Positions 10,165-18,808 of a stretch of DNA of 58,484 nt are shown one piece after another. Origin of the DNA: Acidovorax sp. (GTDB lineage: Bacteria; Pseudomonadota; Gammaproteobacteria; Burkholderiales; Burkholderiaceae_C); contig NZ_JAPUDY010000073.1 in the NCBI RefSeq assembly GCF_027492855.1, positions 1 through 58,484 of the forward strand, read 5' to 3'. The number at the start of each line of letters is the position of its first letter. Positions within the stretch are counted from its first letter, which is position 1. Both the position numbers and the translations under genes were made by a program. The notes beneath the pieces were generated by a model, which ran no database searches, was not told where the DNA came from, and saw nothing but the letters and a program-made list of their open reading frames with translations.

Positions 10165-10194
10165 TTGTCCCCTGGGCCTCTTGCGCCCTAGAAT
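10165..10194 (+). promoter_or_regulatory. Possible sigma70 promoter of the diguanylate cyclase gene
   Basis: TTGTCC at 10165-10170 and TAGAAT at 10189-10194 are separated by 18 bp and lie 85 bp before the start. A consensus TTGACA at 10141 has no -10 at the right distance. Prediction by eye only. Confidence 0.4.
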
Positions 10195-10279
10195 GCGCGA
10201 CCGGCACGCGGCCACCCCGCTGCCGGCCTTCCCGCGTGCACCCCCCGCGCGGCCCCACCTTTAGCAGGAGCCTGCCATC

Positions 10280-11443
10280 TTGCGTCACCCCTCCCGCTGG
10301 CAACGCCTCAGGGATGTGATTCTCTCCACCGACCCACGGCGGCGCACGCTGGTGGGCATGAGCCTGCTGGCGTTGCTGCTGATGGTCAGCAGCGCGGGCG
10401 TGATGCTGCTGGTGGCGTATTTCAGCGCAGCGGTGGATATGCAGTCCGTGTTGTGGTGGGCGAGCTTGTCGGTGGGTGGGGTGGGCATGATGGCGGCCTT
10501 CGTCCGCTCAGGCGCCACCGCAGGGCTGCGCGACCCTTCACTCACCATTCCCCAGATGGTCTGGACCATCACCAGCGGCGCCGTGGCCTACGTGCTGGCG
10601 GGCGAGGCACGCGGGCTGGTGCCCAGCGTGCTGGCCATGATCCTGTTCTTTGGCACCTTCGGCCTCACGGTGGCCGAGGTGATCGGCATCGGCATCTACG
10701 CGCTGCTGGCCTTTGCCTGCGCCATCGGAGCGACCACCCGCCTCAGCGCCACCCCGTTTGGCTACCTCGACACCGCCTATGCGCTGATGGTGATGATCGT
10801 GCTTGGGGGCTGCATCTCGCTGAACCTGCGCATCCAGCGCATCCGCTCGCGGCTGCGCCAACAGCGCGAGGCCCTGGCGCAGGCGCTGGAGGTCAACCGC
10901 GAGCTGGCCACACGCGACGAGCTGACCGGCCTGCTCAACCGCCGCGCCATGGTCGACCTGATGGAGCTGGAACAACGCCGCAGCCAGCGCAACGGCCGCC
11001 CGCTGCTGCTGGCGCAGCTCGACATCGACCACTTCAAGCCCATCAATGACCGGCATGGCCACGCCATGGGCGACCGTGCGCTGCAGGCCTTTGCAGGCAC
11101 CGTGCTGGCCAGCGTGCGCGACACCGATGTGCTGGCCCGCTGGGGCGGCGAGGAGTTCGTGCTGATGCTTTCCGACACCGAAATGCACGACGCCCGCGAA
11201 CTGCTCGAACGCATCCGGCAGGCAGTGGAGGCGCTGGAGATCCCACACGCCAAGGGCACGGTGCGCATGGCCGTGTCGGCGGGCCTGGCATTGCACATTG
11301 CGGGCGACACCGTGCTGCACACGCTGGAGCGCGCCGACCAGGCGCTCTACACCGCCAAGGCCCTCGGGCGCAATCGGGTGGTGGTGGCGCCCAATGTGTC
11401 CCACCGCTCGGCGGGGGCCGCGGGGTTCAGCGCGCGGGCTTGA
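10280..11443 (+). CDS. Membrane diguanylate cyclase (5-6 TM + GGDEF)
   Basis: 387 residues from a TTG with an AGCAGGAG ribosome-binding site a few bases upstream. It makes cyclic di-GMP from two GTP. Residues ~25-190 hold five to six hydrophobic membrane segments of no recognised sensor family. The GGDEF domain covers residues ~210-370, with the active-site motif GGEEF at 289-293 and an intact product-inhibition site (RDTD, 280-283), so the enzyme should be active and feedback-controlled. The 3' end overlaps the convergent DUF3617 gene by 17 bp. The input signal is unknown. Confidence 0.9.
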   Translation: MRHPSRWQRLRDVILSTDPRRRTLVGMSLLALLLMVSSAGVMLLVAYFSAAVDMQSVLWWASLSVGGVGMMAAFVRSGATAGLRDPSLTIPQMVWTITSGAVAYVLAGEARGLVPSVLAMILFFGTFGLTVAEVIGIGIYALLAFACAIGATTRLSATPFGYLDTAYALMVMIVLGGCISLNLRIQRIRSRLRQQREALAQALEVNRELATRDELTGLLNRRAMVDLMELEQRRSQRNGRPLLLAQLDIDHFKPINDRHGHAMGDRALQAFAGTVLASVRDTDVLARWGGEEFVLMLSDTEMHDARELLERIRQAVEALEIPHAKGTVRMAVSAGLALHIAGDTVLHTLERADQALYTAKALGRNRVVVAPNVSHRSAGAAGFSARA

Positions 11444-11990
11444 GGTTGCCGCAGTCGGCCGCCAGCCACTTGCCCGTCTGCGCCATGTCGAGCTGATCGG
11501 GCTTGCCGTTCATGGTGGTCTTGACCTTGAACTGGCCCGTGTAGGCCGTGGGGCCGCTGAACGTCATGGTGCCCTCGCCCGTGGTGGGCGGCTCTCCCTT
11601 GGAGCCCTTGCACTGAAAACTCATGGCCATGGAGCTCGGCCCGGTGCGCTTGACGGTCTGGGTGCAGCCCTCCTGCGGCGGGATGCGGTCCAGGTCGGCC
11701 TGCTCGGGGCTGATGCACACCTTCACCGTGTTCGTGTTGCCTTTCGCGCCCATGGCCACGCCCTGCTGCGCCATCATCTGTTCCACCTGCTTGCGCTGCT
11801 CGGGCGTCATGTTGGCCATGGATTTCTGCATCTCCGCCATGGCTGCCTCCATCTGGCCGCTCTGGCTCTTCATCGACACGCTGTGCTCCCACAACCCCGG
11901 CCGCATTTTCTGGGTCTGGGCGTAGACCAGGCCCACGGCGCCGGGCAGCAGTGCAACGGCGGTCGTCACGGCAATGGCTGAAATTTTCAT
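11427..11990 (-). CDS. Exported DUF3617 domain protein
   Basis: 187 residues with an N-terminal signal peptide (MKISAIAVTTAVALLPG to VYA). The remainder matches the DUF3617 pattern: MRPGLWEHSV near the start, a Gln/Met-rich amphipathic segment (residues ~43-75), four cysteines likely paired in the periplasm, and the closing TGKWLAADCG. The family is widespread in proteobacteria and has no established function. It overlaps the end of the convergent diguanylate cyclase gene. Confidence 0.85.
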   Translation of the reverse strand: MKISAIAVTTAVALLPGAVGLVYAQTQKMRPGLWEHSVSMKSQSGQMEAAMAEMQKSMANMTPEQRKQVEQMMAQQGVAMGAKGNTNTVKVCISPEQADLDRIPPQEGCTQTVKRTGPSSMAMSFQCKGSKGEPPTTGEGTMTFSGPTAYTGQFKVKTTMNGKPDQLDMAQTGKWLAADCGNLKPAR

Positions 11991-12093
11991 GGCAAGGCCC
12001 TCCAGGCAATGTGAAGGCGCCCAGTATCACCACACCACGCCGTCCTGCCAATGGCCCGAACGGTGGGTAGTGCCTCGGACCGTGAAAAGCTTC

Positions 12094-13386
12094 TCACGCA
12101 CGCAAATGTGGTGGCGCGCGCATCTGCTCGGGCGTGGTGAACCAGGCAGCCGATTCCCCCAGCCGCGCGCGCGCCTGGGCCAGCTCGTGCCGGGCCACGG
12201 TGCGCAGGTGCACTTCATCAGGCCCGTCCATCAGCCGCAGCGCACGGCCCCAGGTCCAGAACGCGGCCAGCGGCGTGTCGGGCGACAGACCCATGGCGCC
12301 GAAGATCTGCATGGCGCGGTCCACCACGCGCTGCTGCAGCCGTGCGGCCACCACCTTGATGGCCGCAACCTGGGCGCGCACCTGGCGGGCATCGGCCGCA
12401 GCGCCCTGGTCCAGCAGCCAGGCGGCGTGCAGCACCAGAAAACGCGCCTGGTCGATCTCGATGCGCGCCTTTGCCAGCCACTCCTGCACATTGGCCTGCT
12501 CGGCCAGCGGCTTGCCGAACGCCGTGCGCTCCAGCGCGCGCTCGGTGGCCAGAGAAAGCGCCAGCTCGCACTGGCCGATGCTGCGCATGCAGTGGTGCAC
12601 CCGCCCCGGCCCCAGGCGCGCCTGCGCCATCGCAAAACCCGCGCCCCAGTCGCCCAAAAGGTGATCGGCGGGCACGCGCACGCCCTGCAGCAAAACCTCG
12701 CAATGCCCCTCGGGGGCGTGGTGGTGCAGCACGCTGATGTTGCGCACGATGTGCAGGCCCGGCGCATCGGCAGGCACCAGCACCATGCTGTGGCGCGCAT
12801 GGCTGCTGGTGCTGTCCTGCGCATCCGCATTGCGGCACAACACGATAAGCAGCCTGCAACGCGGGTGCGCCGCGCCGGTGATGAACCACTTGCGGCCGCT
12901 GAGCACCAGGTCATCGCCCTCGCGCCGCACCGTGGTCTGCAGGTTGGTAGGGTCGGACGAGGCCACGTCGGGCTCGCTCATCGCAAAGGCCGAGCGCATC
13001 TGGCCGTGTAGCAGCGGCACCAGCCACAACGCGCGCTGGGCGGGCGTGGCAAAACGGTGCAGCAGCTCGATGTTGCCGGTGTCCGGTGCCTGGCAGTTGA
13101 AGACCTCTGCGGCCCAGGGCAAACGGCCCATGGCCTCGGCCAGCGGCGCGTAGTCGAGGTTGGACAGCCGCGTGCCCGGTTCGTCCTCGCGCAGCGTGGG
13201 CAAAAACAGGTTCCACAGCCCTTCTTCGCGCGCCAGGGCCTTCAGGTCTTCCACGAACGGCGGCGGGTAGTCGCCCGCCTGCACGGCCGCATGCCAAGCG
13301 GCGTTGTAGGGCAGCAGATAGCGGTCCATGAACGCGGTGAGGCGTGCGAGCATGTCACGGGCCAGGGGCGAGGGTGCGAAGTCCAT
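12094..13386 (-). CDS. Acyl-CoA dehydrogenase, ACAD10/11-like
   Basis: 430 residues from the ATG at 13386. An FAD-dependent acyl-CoA dehydrogenase that oxidises the alpha-beta bond of an acyl-CoA and passes electrons to ETF. The central domain shows FAMSEPDVASSDPTNLQT and KWFITGAAHPRC, which are typical of the ACAD10/11 branch (associated with 4-hydroxy acid degradation) rather than medium-chain enzymes. The C-terminal helical domain ends with the GPDEVHLRTVAR segment that carries the catalytic acid region. No other beta-oxidation gene is adjacent, so the substrate is uncertain. Confidence 0.88.
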   Translation of the reverse strand: MDFAPSPLARDMLARLTAFMDRYLLPYNAAWHAAVQAGDYPPPFVEDLKALAREEGLWNLFLPTLREDEPGTRLSNLDYAPLAEAMGRLPWAAEVFNCQAPDTGNIELLHRFATPAQRALWLVPLLHGQMRSAFAMSEPDVASSDPTNLQTTVRREGDDLVLSGRKWFITGAAHPRCRLLIVLCRNADAQDSTSSHARHSMVLVPADAPGLHIVRNISVLHHHAPEGHCEVLLQGVRVPADHLLGDWGAGFAMAQARLGPGRVHHCMRSIGQCELALSLATERALERTAFGKPLAEQANVQEWLAKARIEIDQARFLVLHAAWLLDQGAAADARQVRAQVAAIKVVAARLQQRVVDRAMQIFGAMGLSPDTPLAAFWTWGRALRLMDGPDEVHLRTVARHELAQARARLGESAAWFTTPEQMRAPPHLRA

Positions 13387-13477
13387 GCGGCCATTGTGAA
13401 AATGCCACGTGGGCATGTCACAACGCAGGCGACACCGGGCTTGATACAAGTCACGGCGCCTGATGGGAAGCGCACAA

Positions 13478-13536
13478 TTGCTATTGATTTTATAGCTACT
13501 AGTGCTTGAAGGAAAAGCGCTAGCGCCTGTTTTTTC
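13478..13536. repeat. Dispersed stem-loop repeat, copy 3
   Basis: TTGCTATTGATTTTATAGCT followed by ACTAGTGCTTGAAGG and AAAAGCGCTAGCGCCTG, then a T-run. It lies between the divergent acyl-CoA dehydrogenase and YedK-like genes, ending 35 bp before the latter's ATG. Confidence 0.85.
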
Positions 13537-13570
13537 TTTAACCGCCCTGCTGCGCAGTTACCATCGCCCG

Positions 13571-14302
13571 ATGAGCACCCACTACGAAACCCTGCACCCC
13601 GCCGACAGCTACCGCGAGGCCTTCGCGGTTGAGCCCCCGGCGGTGCCGCTCGAACGCCACTTATGGCCACGCAAGCCGGGCGGCTTTGTCGTGCATGTGG
13701 CCACCGCAACGGCCTTGGCCCAGCCTTCAGGCGCAGCGCCAGAAGCCGATGCCGGTGCCGACACCACGCGCGTGCTGGTGCCCGCGCAGTGGGGCCTGGT
13801 GCCGCACTGGGTCAAGTCGGCGTCCGACGCCAAACTGCGCGCGCCCAAGCTGGTCAACGCCAAATCCGACCTGGCCTCCACCGGCACCGCGTTCCGCGAT
13901 GCGTGGCTGAACGGCCAGCGCTGCATCGTGCCGATGGTGGCGTTCTATGAGGATGACTGGCGCTCCGGCAAGGCCGTGCCCACGCGCATCGCCCGCGTGG
14001 ACGGCAAACCCATGGGCGTGGCCGGCCTGTGGGCACGCTGGCAGGGGAGCGACGGCGAGGTGATCGTGAGCTACTGCCTGCTCACCGTGAACGCCAACAA
14101 CCACGCGCTGCTGCACCGCTACGGCCCGCCCGGCAGCGAAAAGAGCATGCCCGCCATCCTGAACGAAGGCGCGTACGACGCCTGGCTCACGGCCCGGCCC
14201 GACAAGGCCAAGGAGTTCATGCGCCAGTACGCACCGCAGTGGCTCACGGCCAACCCGGTGGAGAAGAAGGCGGACAAGGTGCCCAAGGGGTGGCTGGAGT
14301 GA
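13571..14302 (+). CDS. SRAP (YedK/HMCES)-family protein lacking the catalytic Cys2
   Basis: 243 residues. The family protects abasic sites in single-stranded DNA by a covalent bond to Cys2, exposed when Met1 is removed. This protein starts MSTHYETLH, so residue 2 is serine. The active-site asparagine (LVNAKS, Asn96) and glutamate (AFYEDDW, Glu127) remain, but the family's late histidine before the MP motif is replaced (GSEKSMPAIL). The fold is otherwise complete (WGLVPHW, VNANNHALLHRYGP). It is therefore a divergent subgroup that should not form the usual thiazolidine. No in-frame start giving MCGRY exists upstream. DNA binding without crosslinking is one possibility. Confidence 0.85.
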   Translation: MSTHYETLHPADSYREAFAVEPPAVPLERHLWPRKPGGFVVHVATATALAQPSGAAPEADAGADTTRVLVPAQWGLVPHWVKSASDAKLRAPKLVNAKSDLASTGTAFRDAWLNGQRCIVPMVAFYEDDWRSGKAVPTRIARVDGKPMGVAGLWARWQGSDGEVIVSYCLLTVNANNHALLHRYGPPGSEKSMPAILNEGAYDAWLTARPDKAKEFMRQYAPQWLTANPVEKKADKVPKGWLE

Positions 14303-14655
14303 GCCCCTGCAGTGGGGGCTGAACCTTGTCTCGCCCGGCCAAGTTGGCGGCTATCTATTGACCAAGAGCCCACGGTGATCACCATTTTTCCAAAGCAATC
14401 CGTCACGACCCGGGCCGGCTCGTATTCGAAAACAGGCCATTGGAGCTGCGCGTAGGCTTGCTCGGTATAGTTTGCGCAGTTGGAGTTCGTCCGGTTTTGC
14501 GGAATTTTTATACCTGAATATTCCCACAGCCCAACGCCCGCGAACTCAGACTACAAGCCACCTTCAGGAGAAATCTGTGTTCAGAATATCCCGCACGGCC
14601 CAATTCATTCCGCAGGTTTTGCGGGATACATCACGTTAACCAGCAGAATCAAGTC
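14303..14655. other. Intergenic region at the left edge of the low-GC island
   Basis: About 350 bp with clearly more A+T than its surroundings. A weak hairpin (AGCCCC at 14302-14307, GGGGCT at 14315-14320) follows the YedK-like stop. On the minus strand roughly 14335-14480 is open and reads protein-like (QWPVFEYEPARVV, then MVITVGSWS), without a start or known family, so it may be a gene relic. A small hairpin (CCGCA, TGCGG) lies near 14610. No clear promoter is seen for the gene at 14656. Confidence 0.45.
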
Positions 14656-15660
14656 ATGTGGCATTCCTCAGTCATTCTCAAAACCGGGATCGGGTTGGGC
14701 ATGTCGATCGGCGCGACCTTCTCCAGCGCTGCTAACGTCTGCATGAAGAGCGCCGAAGAAGCCGCTGTCACGTTCGCGCGTTGGAGCGTCGAAGATGCTG
14801 TGCGAACTGTCGAACTCATTCAGCCTCGTAACCTCAAGCAGTATCGCTCTCGCCTTCAGCAGATTGTTGACGACAGATACTCTCCCGATTCTGCGCAATT
14901 CAGAAATCGACTTCTCGGGTCAGACTGGACGCAGCAGCGAATAGCAACAGCGTCTGACCAAGAGTTGGTGGGTCGGTTCTTGGCAGGAGGTGAGCAACTG
15001 CGAAAGGGTTGGCGAATTTCACAAGTACGAGCGATCGAGAGCAAGCGTAGTTATCTCTCCGACAGAGAGGTGACGGTGTCATATCAAATTGAGACGCCCA
15101 CGACTGCTGCAACACAGCGACGCGAGTTCTCCGCGTACTTGGCGAGCACATGTTGGGTCGTGCAAGTTCCAGTTGAAGCTTGGGAGCGGGTCGATCGACT
15201 CGCGACGATCCTGAAAGAATCTCGGCGTCAGGTTAGCGCTCCGCGTGAGGGACCTCCTAGAGCTAGCCTTCAGGTTGCTTCGGCGAGTGACACTTCTCGG
15301 CCGGGAATGAGACAACTGCCCCGACGAGGAGGAGACTCGCCCGTTTGGGTTGACAGTACAGCCCTTCTAACTGGAGAGCAAATAATCAGCGCTATTGCAT
15401 CCTGGGATTGCGAGGGAGTTGGGCTGGGTCCCGAAGAGCCTTCAGTTCGATTGACCTTCTCGACAGAAGGCGCGGGCACGATGCGTCGATGGACTGAAGC
15501 AAACCTCGGTTCAATGCTTGCGGTCATTGTGAATGAACGTGTTGTTGTCTACGCGCGCGTCGCCGGAGTGCTGGGTGACAAACTCACAGTGTGCCTACCG
15601 AACGCAGCTTTGGAGGAGGCACAGAATCTTGCCGCAGACTTGCTTGGTGCACCTAGGTAA
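14656..15660 (+). CDS. Unrecognised, possibly exported protein with a SecD-P1-head-like C-terminal segment
   Basis: 334 residues; ATG at 14656 (alternative at 14701). The first ~26 residues (MWHSSVILKTGIGLGMSIGA and on) resemble a weak signal peptide. Residues ~30-185 are mixed alpha/beta with a pattern seen in NTF2-like/DUF domains (FLAGGEQLRKGWRIS, then alternating strands). Residues ~190-230 are a low-complexity linker. The last ~80 residues (VRLTFSTEGAGTMRRWT, LGSMLAVIVNERVV, and a closing ALEEAQNLAADLL) resemble the SecD/SecF P1 head fold in layout. Codon use is much less GC-rich than flanking genes, suggesting acquisition by transfer. Function unknown. Confidence 0.6.
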   Translation: MWHSSVILKTGIGLGMSIGATFSSAANVCMKSAEEAAVTFARWSVEDAVRTVELIQPRNLKQYRSRLQQIVDDRYSPDSAQFRNRLLGSDWTQQRIATASDQELVGRFLAGGEQLRKGWRISQVRAIESKRSYLSDREVTVSYQIETPTTAATQRREFSAYLASTCWVVQVPVEAWERVDRLATILKESRRQVSAPREGPPRASLQVASASDTSRPGMRQLPRRGGDSPVWVDSTALLTGEQIISAIASWDCEGVGLGPEEPSVRLTFSTEGAGTMRRWTEANLGSMLAVIVNERVVVYARVAGVLGDKLTVCLPNAALEEAQNLAADLLGAPR

Positions 15661-15696
15661 AGGTGCTTGCAGGCTAACTCAGATGTAAACCACAGG

Positions 15697-16086
15697 ATGA
15701 GTTTCTATTGCACCCGCTATGGCCACGGTGACGATGTTTCTATAGCGAACGAAAATGTCGTCATGGCAAACCTGCTGCATGAACTTCGTCACGAGCAATT
15801 CGATACGCCCGACGATGAGCACACGCAGGTCTCAATCGGCAACGAGCATTGGTCCGTTACAGCCCAAGTCTCTGGGCTTATTACCTTCGACAACATCGAC
15901 ATCGTTGAGGAGCTTGAGTCGGATCTTCCAGAGAACCTGTATCTTCGCGATGTACCCGACAGTCAAATGAAAGACATTTGGCGTGCAGTCATTCGAGGAG
16001 ATCGTAGATCGCTTTTCTCGCACCCGTGGGTTCCACTCGAAAAGCTTCCACCCTACGAGAAGGACTACTACCGCTGTGCGGCCTAA
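15697..16086 (+). CDS. Unrecognised small acidic protein
   Basis: 129 residues from the ATG at 15697; a TTG at 15667 would add ten residues. Rich in Asp/Glu, with no signal peptide or membrane segment, so probably cytoplasmic. Notable segments: NLLHELRHEQFD, VSIGNEHWSVTAQVSG, and a C-terminal SHPWVPLEKLPPYEKDYYR. It starts 36 bp after the preceding gene and shares its low-GC codon use, so the two were probably acquired and are expressed together. Size, acidity and pairing recall immunity proteins of toxin systems, but no family is recognised and no toxin domain is visible next to it. Confidence 0.6.
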   Translation: MSFYCTRYGHGDDVSIANENVVMANLLHELRHEQFDTPDDEHTQVSIGNEHWSVTAQVSGLITFDNIDIVEELESDLPENLYLRDVPDSQMKDIWRAVIRGDRRSLFSHPWVPLEKLPPYEKDYYRCAA

Positions 16087-16248
16087 CTCGAACGTCGAGC
16101 TTCCGCTTTCACCAATTACCGCTATCCAATGGTGAAGGCCGCTTCGGTACATTCCTTGGCTAGTAGAACGCGCGCGTAGGAACCCCGGTCCTCCCAACGC
16201 CTTTCAGACAAGCTCTACCCGATCGATTGCGGTACGTCACAAAGAACC

Positions 16249-17736
16249 TCACAGCCCCAGCGCCACAAACAACTCGTCCGCACGCGCCGTAACCCCCTCG
16301 TCCATGCGCATCGGCCGCCCCCACTCGCGCTGCGTTTCGCCGGGCCATTTGTTGGTGGCGTCCATGCCCATCTTGCTGCCCAGGCCGCTCACGGGCGAGG
16401 CGAAGTCCAGGTAGTCGATGGGCGTGTGCTCCACCAGCAGCGTGTCGCGGGCCGGGTCCATGCGGGTGGTGATGGCCCAGATCACATCCTTCCAGTCGCG
16501 CACGTCCACGTCGTCGTCCACCACCACGATGAACTTGGTGTACATGAACTGGCGCAGGTGGCTCCACACGCCCATCATCACGCGCCGCGCGTGGCCCGCG
16601 TAGGCCTTCTTGATGCTCACCACCGCCATGCGGTAACTGCAGCCCTCGGGCGGCAGGTAGAAGTCCACGATCTCGGGGAACTGCTTTTGCAAGAGCGGGA
16701 TGAACAGCTCGTTCATCGCCAGGCCCAGCACGGCGGGCTCGTCGGGCGGCTTGCCGGTGTAGGTGCTGTGGTAGATGGCGTCCTTGCGCAGGGTGATGCG
16801 CTCCACCGTGAGCACGGGGAACTCGGCGCATTCGTTGTAGTAGCCGGTGTGGTCGCCATACGGCCCTTCCAGCGCGTGTTGCCAGCCGCTGGCATGGTTC
16901 GCATCGGGTTGGATATGGCCTTCGAGCACGATCTCGGCCGTGGCGGGCACCGAGAGCGGCACGCCCAGCGCGGGCGCCACCTCGGTGCGGGCGCCGCGCA
17001 GCAGGCCTGCGAACTGGTATTCACTCAAAGAATCGGGCACGGGCGTGACCGCGCCCAGCAGCGTGGCCGGGTCGGCCCCCAGCGCCACGGCCACGGGGTA
17101 GGGCTGGCCGGGGTGCATGGCGCAGTGGTCGGCAAAGTCGAGCGCGCCGCCCCGGTGGGCCAGCCAGCGCACGATGACCTCATTGCGTGAGAGCACCTGC
17201 TGGCGATAGATGCCCAGGTTCTGCCGCGCCTTGCGCGGGCCGCACGTGATGGTCAGGCCCCAGGTGATGAGCGGGGCCACGTCGCCGGGCCAGCAATGCT
17301 GCACGGGCAGGCGGGCCAGGTCTACGTCGGGGCCCTCCCACACCTCTTGCTGGCAGGGCGCGCCGCGCGCCACGGTGTGGGGCGCCATGTTCCACAGGGT
17401 TTTGAGCAACTGGCCCATGCCCAGCATGTCCTTGAAGCCCTTGGGGGCCTCGGGCTCCTTAAGGGTGGCCAGCAGCTCGCCCAACGCACGCACACCGTGC
17501 AGGTCGGCCACGCCCATGGCGCGGGCCACGCGGCCCGGTGTGCCGAACAGGTTGGTGAGCACGGGCATGTGGTGGCCGGTGGGCTGCGTGAACAGCAGCG
17601 CGGGGCCGCCCGCGCGCAGCACGCGGTCGCTCAGCGCGGTCATCTCCAGGTGGGGCGAGACGCTTTCTTGCACGCGGCGCAGGTCGCCAGTGGCTTCGAG
17701 CTGGGCCATGAAGTCGCGCAGGTCGCGGTAGGCCAT
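16249..17736 (-). CDS. ubiD: 4-hydroxy-3-polyprenylbenzoate decarboxylase UbiD
   Basis: 495 residues, matching the usual ~497. It decarboxylates the prenylated ring in ubiquinone synthesis, using prenylated FMN made by UbiX. The family signature is continuous: [14 protein letters not shown] start, [32 protein letters not shown], and the C-terminal [12 protein letters not shown]. It is the last gene of the ubiU...ubiX-ubiD run; a dispersed repeat separates it from ubiX. A hydrolytic or promiscuous UbiD paralogue is unlikely given the neighbours. Confidence 0.96.
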   Translation of the reverse strand: MAYRDLRDFMAQLEATGDLRRVQESVSPHLEMTALSDRVLRAGGPALLFTQPTGHHMPVLTNLFGTPGRVARAMGVADLHGVRALGELLATLKEPEAPKGFKDMLGMGQLLKTLWNMAPHTVARGAPCQQEVWEGPDVDLARLPVQHCWPGDVAPLITWGLTITCGPRKARQNLGIYRQQVLSRNEVIVRWLAHRGGALDFADHCAMHPGQPYPVAVALGADPATLLGAVTPVPDSLSEYQFAGLLRGARTEVAPALGVPLSVPATAEIVLEGHIQPDANHASGWQHALEGPYGDHTGYYNECAEFPVLTVERITLRKDAIYHSTYTGKPPDEPAVLGLAMNELFIPLLQKQFPEIVDFYLPPEGCSYRMAVVSIKKAYAGHARRVMMGVWSHLRQFMYTKFIVVVDDDVDVRDWKDVIWAITTRMDPARDTLLVEHTPIDYLDFASPVSGLGSKMGMDATNKWPGETQREWGRPMRMDEGVTARADELFVALGL

Positions 17737-17754
17737 AGGTACAGAGTTTGAATG

Positions 17755-17813
17755 AAATAGGCCGCTAGCGCTTATTCAACAAGCGCAAACAGCTATGAAT
17801 TAAGGAGCATTTG
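17755..17813. repeat. Dispersed stem-loop repeat, copy 4 (ubiX 3' end)
   Basis: AAATAGGCCGCTAGCGCTTA, then TTCAACAAGCGCAAACAGC, then TATGAATTAAGGAGCATTT. On the minus strand it supplies the last two codons and the TAA stop of ubiX (17800-17802) and fills the ubiX-ubiD gap. Confidence 0.88.
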
Positions 17814-18405
17814 ACTCCAAACCTTGCCAGCGCGGTGCGATCTGGTGTGCCACGCCGATGAGGTCGAGCACGCGCGCCACGCTGGTGTCCACCACCTCGC
17901 CCAGCGTGGTGGGCCGCAGGTAGAAGGCGGGCACTGGCGGGCAGACGATGGCGCCCATCTCGGTCACGGCCACCATGTTGCGCAGGTGGGCGAGGTGTAG
18001 CGGCGATTCGCGCACCATGAGCACCAGGCGGCGGCGCTCCTTCAGCGCCACGTCGGCTGCGCGGGTGAGCAGGTTGTCGCCGAGGCCGTGTGCGATGGCG
18101 GCCAGCGTGCGCATGGAGCAGGGCGCGACCACCATCGCATGGCAGTCGAACGAGCCGCTGGCGATGGCCGCCCCCACGTTGTTCACGTCGTGCACGCGGT
18201 GCGCCAGGGCCTCAACAGCGGGGCGGTCCATGTCGAGCTCGTGGTGCAGGTTGCGCCAGCCCGCGTCGGATACCACCAGGTGCGTCTCGACGCCGGGCAG
18301 CCCTTGCAGCACCTGCAAAAGGCGTGCGCCATACACGGCGCCGCTGGCGCCCGAGATGGCGATGATGATGCGGCGCAGGGGGGGTGAAGGTTCGGGCTCA
18401 GCCAT
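17800..18405 (-). CDS. ubiX: Flavin prenyltransferase UbiX
   Basis: 201 residues from the ATG at 18405. It builds prenylated FMN from dimethylallyl phosphate and FMN for UbiD. Visible: IIIAISGASGAVYGARLL (FMN-binding), VVAPCSMRTLAAIAHG, DNLLTRAADVALKERR (phosphate binding) and the PPVPAFY segment. The start overlaps the stop of the upstream DGC-domain gene by 8 bp, so translation is probably coupled. The C-terminal residues come from a dispersed repeat. Confidence 0.96.
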   Translation of the reverse strand: MAEPEPSPPLRRIIIAISGASGAVYGARLLQVLQGLPGVETHLVVSDAGWRNLHHELDMDRPAVEALAHRVHDVNNVGAAIASGSFDCHAMVVAPCSMRTLAAIAHGLGDNLLTRAADVALKERRRLVLMVRESPLHLAHLRNMVAVTEMGAIVCPPVPAFYLRPTTLGEVVDTSVARVLDLIGVAHQIAPRWQGLESNAP

Positions 18406-18808
18406 GTGCGGTCTCCGCAGCCACCGGCCGCCGCAGGGGCTGCGCCAGTTGGTCGGCTTCGACCTGCTCCAGCACCAGCGCGGCCTGCACCGGGTCAAAG
18501 TCTTCATGGGCGCGTTTTTTCACGCCGTACTGCTGCAACTGGTAGTGCCGCCCGGCCACGATGCCGTGGCGCGCGAGCGTGCTTTTCACGCACACCAGCG
18601 GGCAGCCGTCGAGCCCGATGATGGGGCGGCCCGAGCGCGCGGTTTTCATGAGGTGTGGCACGTCGCCGCCCACACCGGCGATACACGACATCTCGGCCAC
18701 GCCGCGCCGGTCGAGCTGCAGCGCCACGTGGTTAGCCAGCTGCGCGGCGCTGGAGCAGCCCGAGCAGGAATAGACCAGGGGATGGTCAGGGGCGGTGGTG
18801 ATGGTCAT
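18398..18808 (-). CDS. DGC-domain (PF08859-like) putative zinc-binding protein in the ubi operon
   Basis: 136 residues from the ATG at 18808, which overlaps the ubiT stop (ATGA); its own end overlaps the ubiX start. The cysteine pattern CSGC near residue 17, a central CIAGVGGD, and DGCPLVCVKSTL matches the DGC family, named after its conserved Asp-Gly-Cys and thought to bind a metal. The double overlap places it tightly inside an oxygen-independent ubiquinone operon. No function is established for the family. Metal or Fe-S delivery to UbiU/UbiV is a plausible inference. Confidence 0.8.
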   Translation of the reverse strand: MTITTAPDHPLVYSCSGCSSAAQLANHVALQLDRRGVAEMSCIAGVGGDVPHLMKTARSGRPIIGLDGCPLVCVKSTLARHGIVAGRHYQLQQYGVKKRAHEDFDPVQAALVLEQVEADQLAQPLRRPVAAETAHG

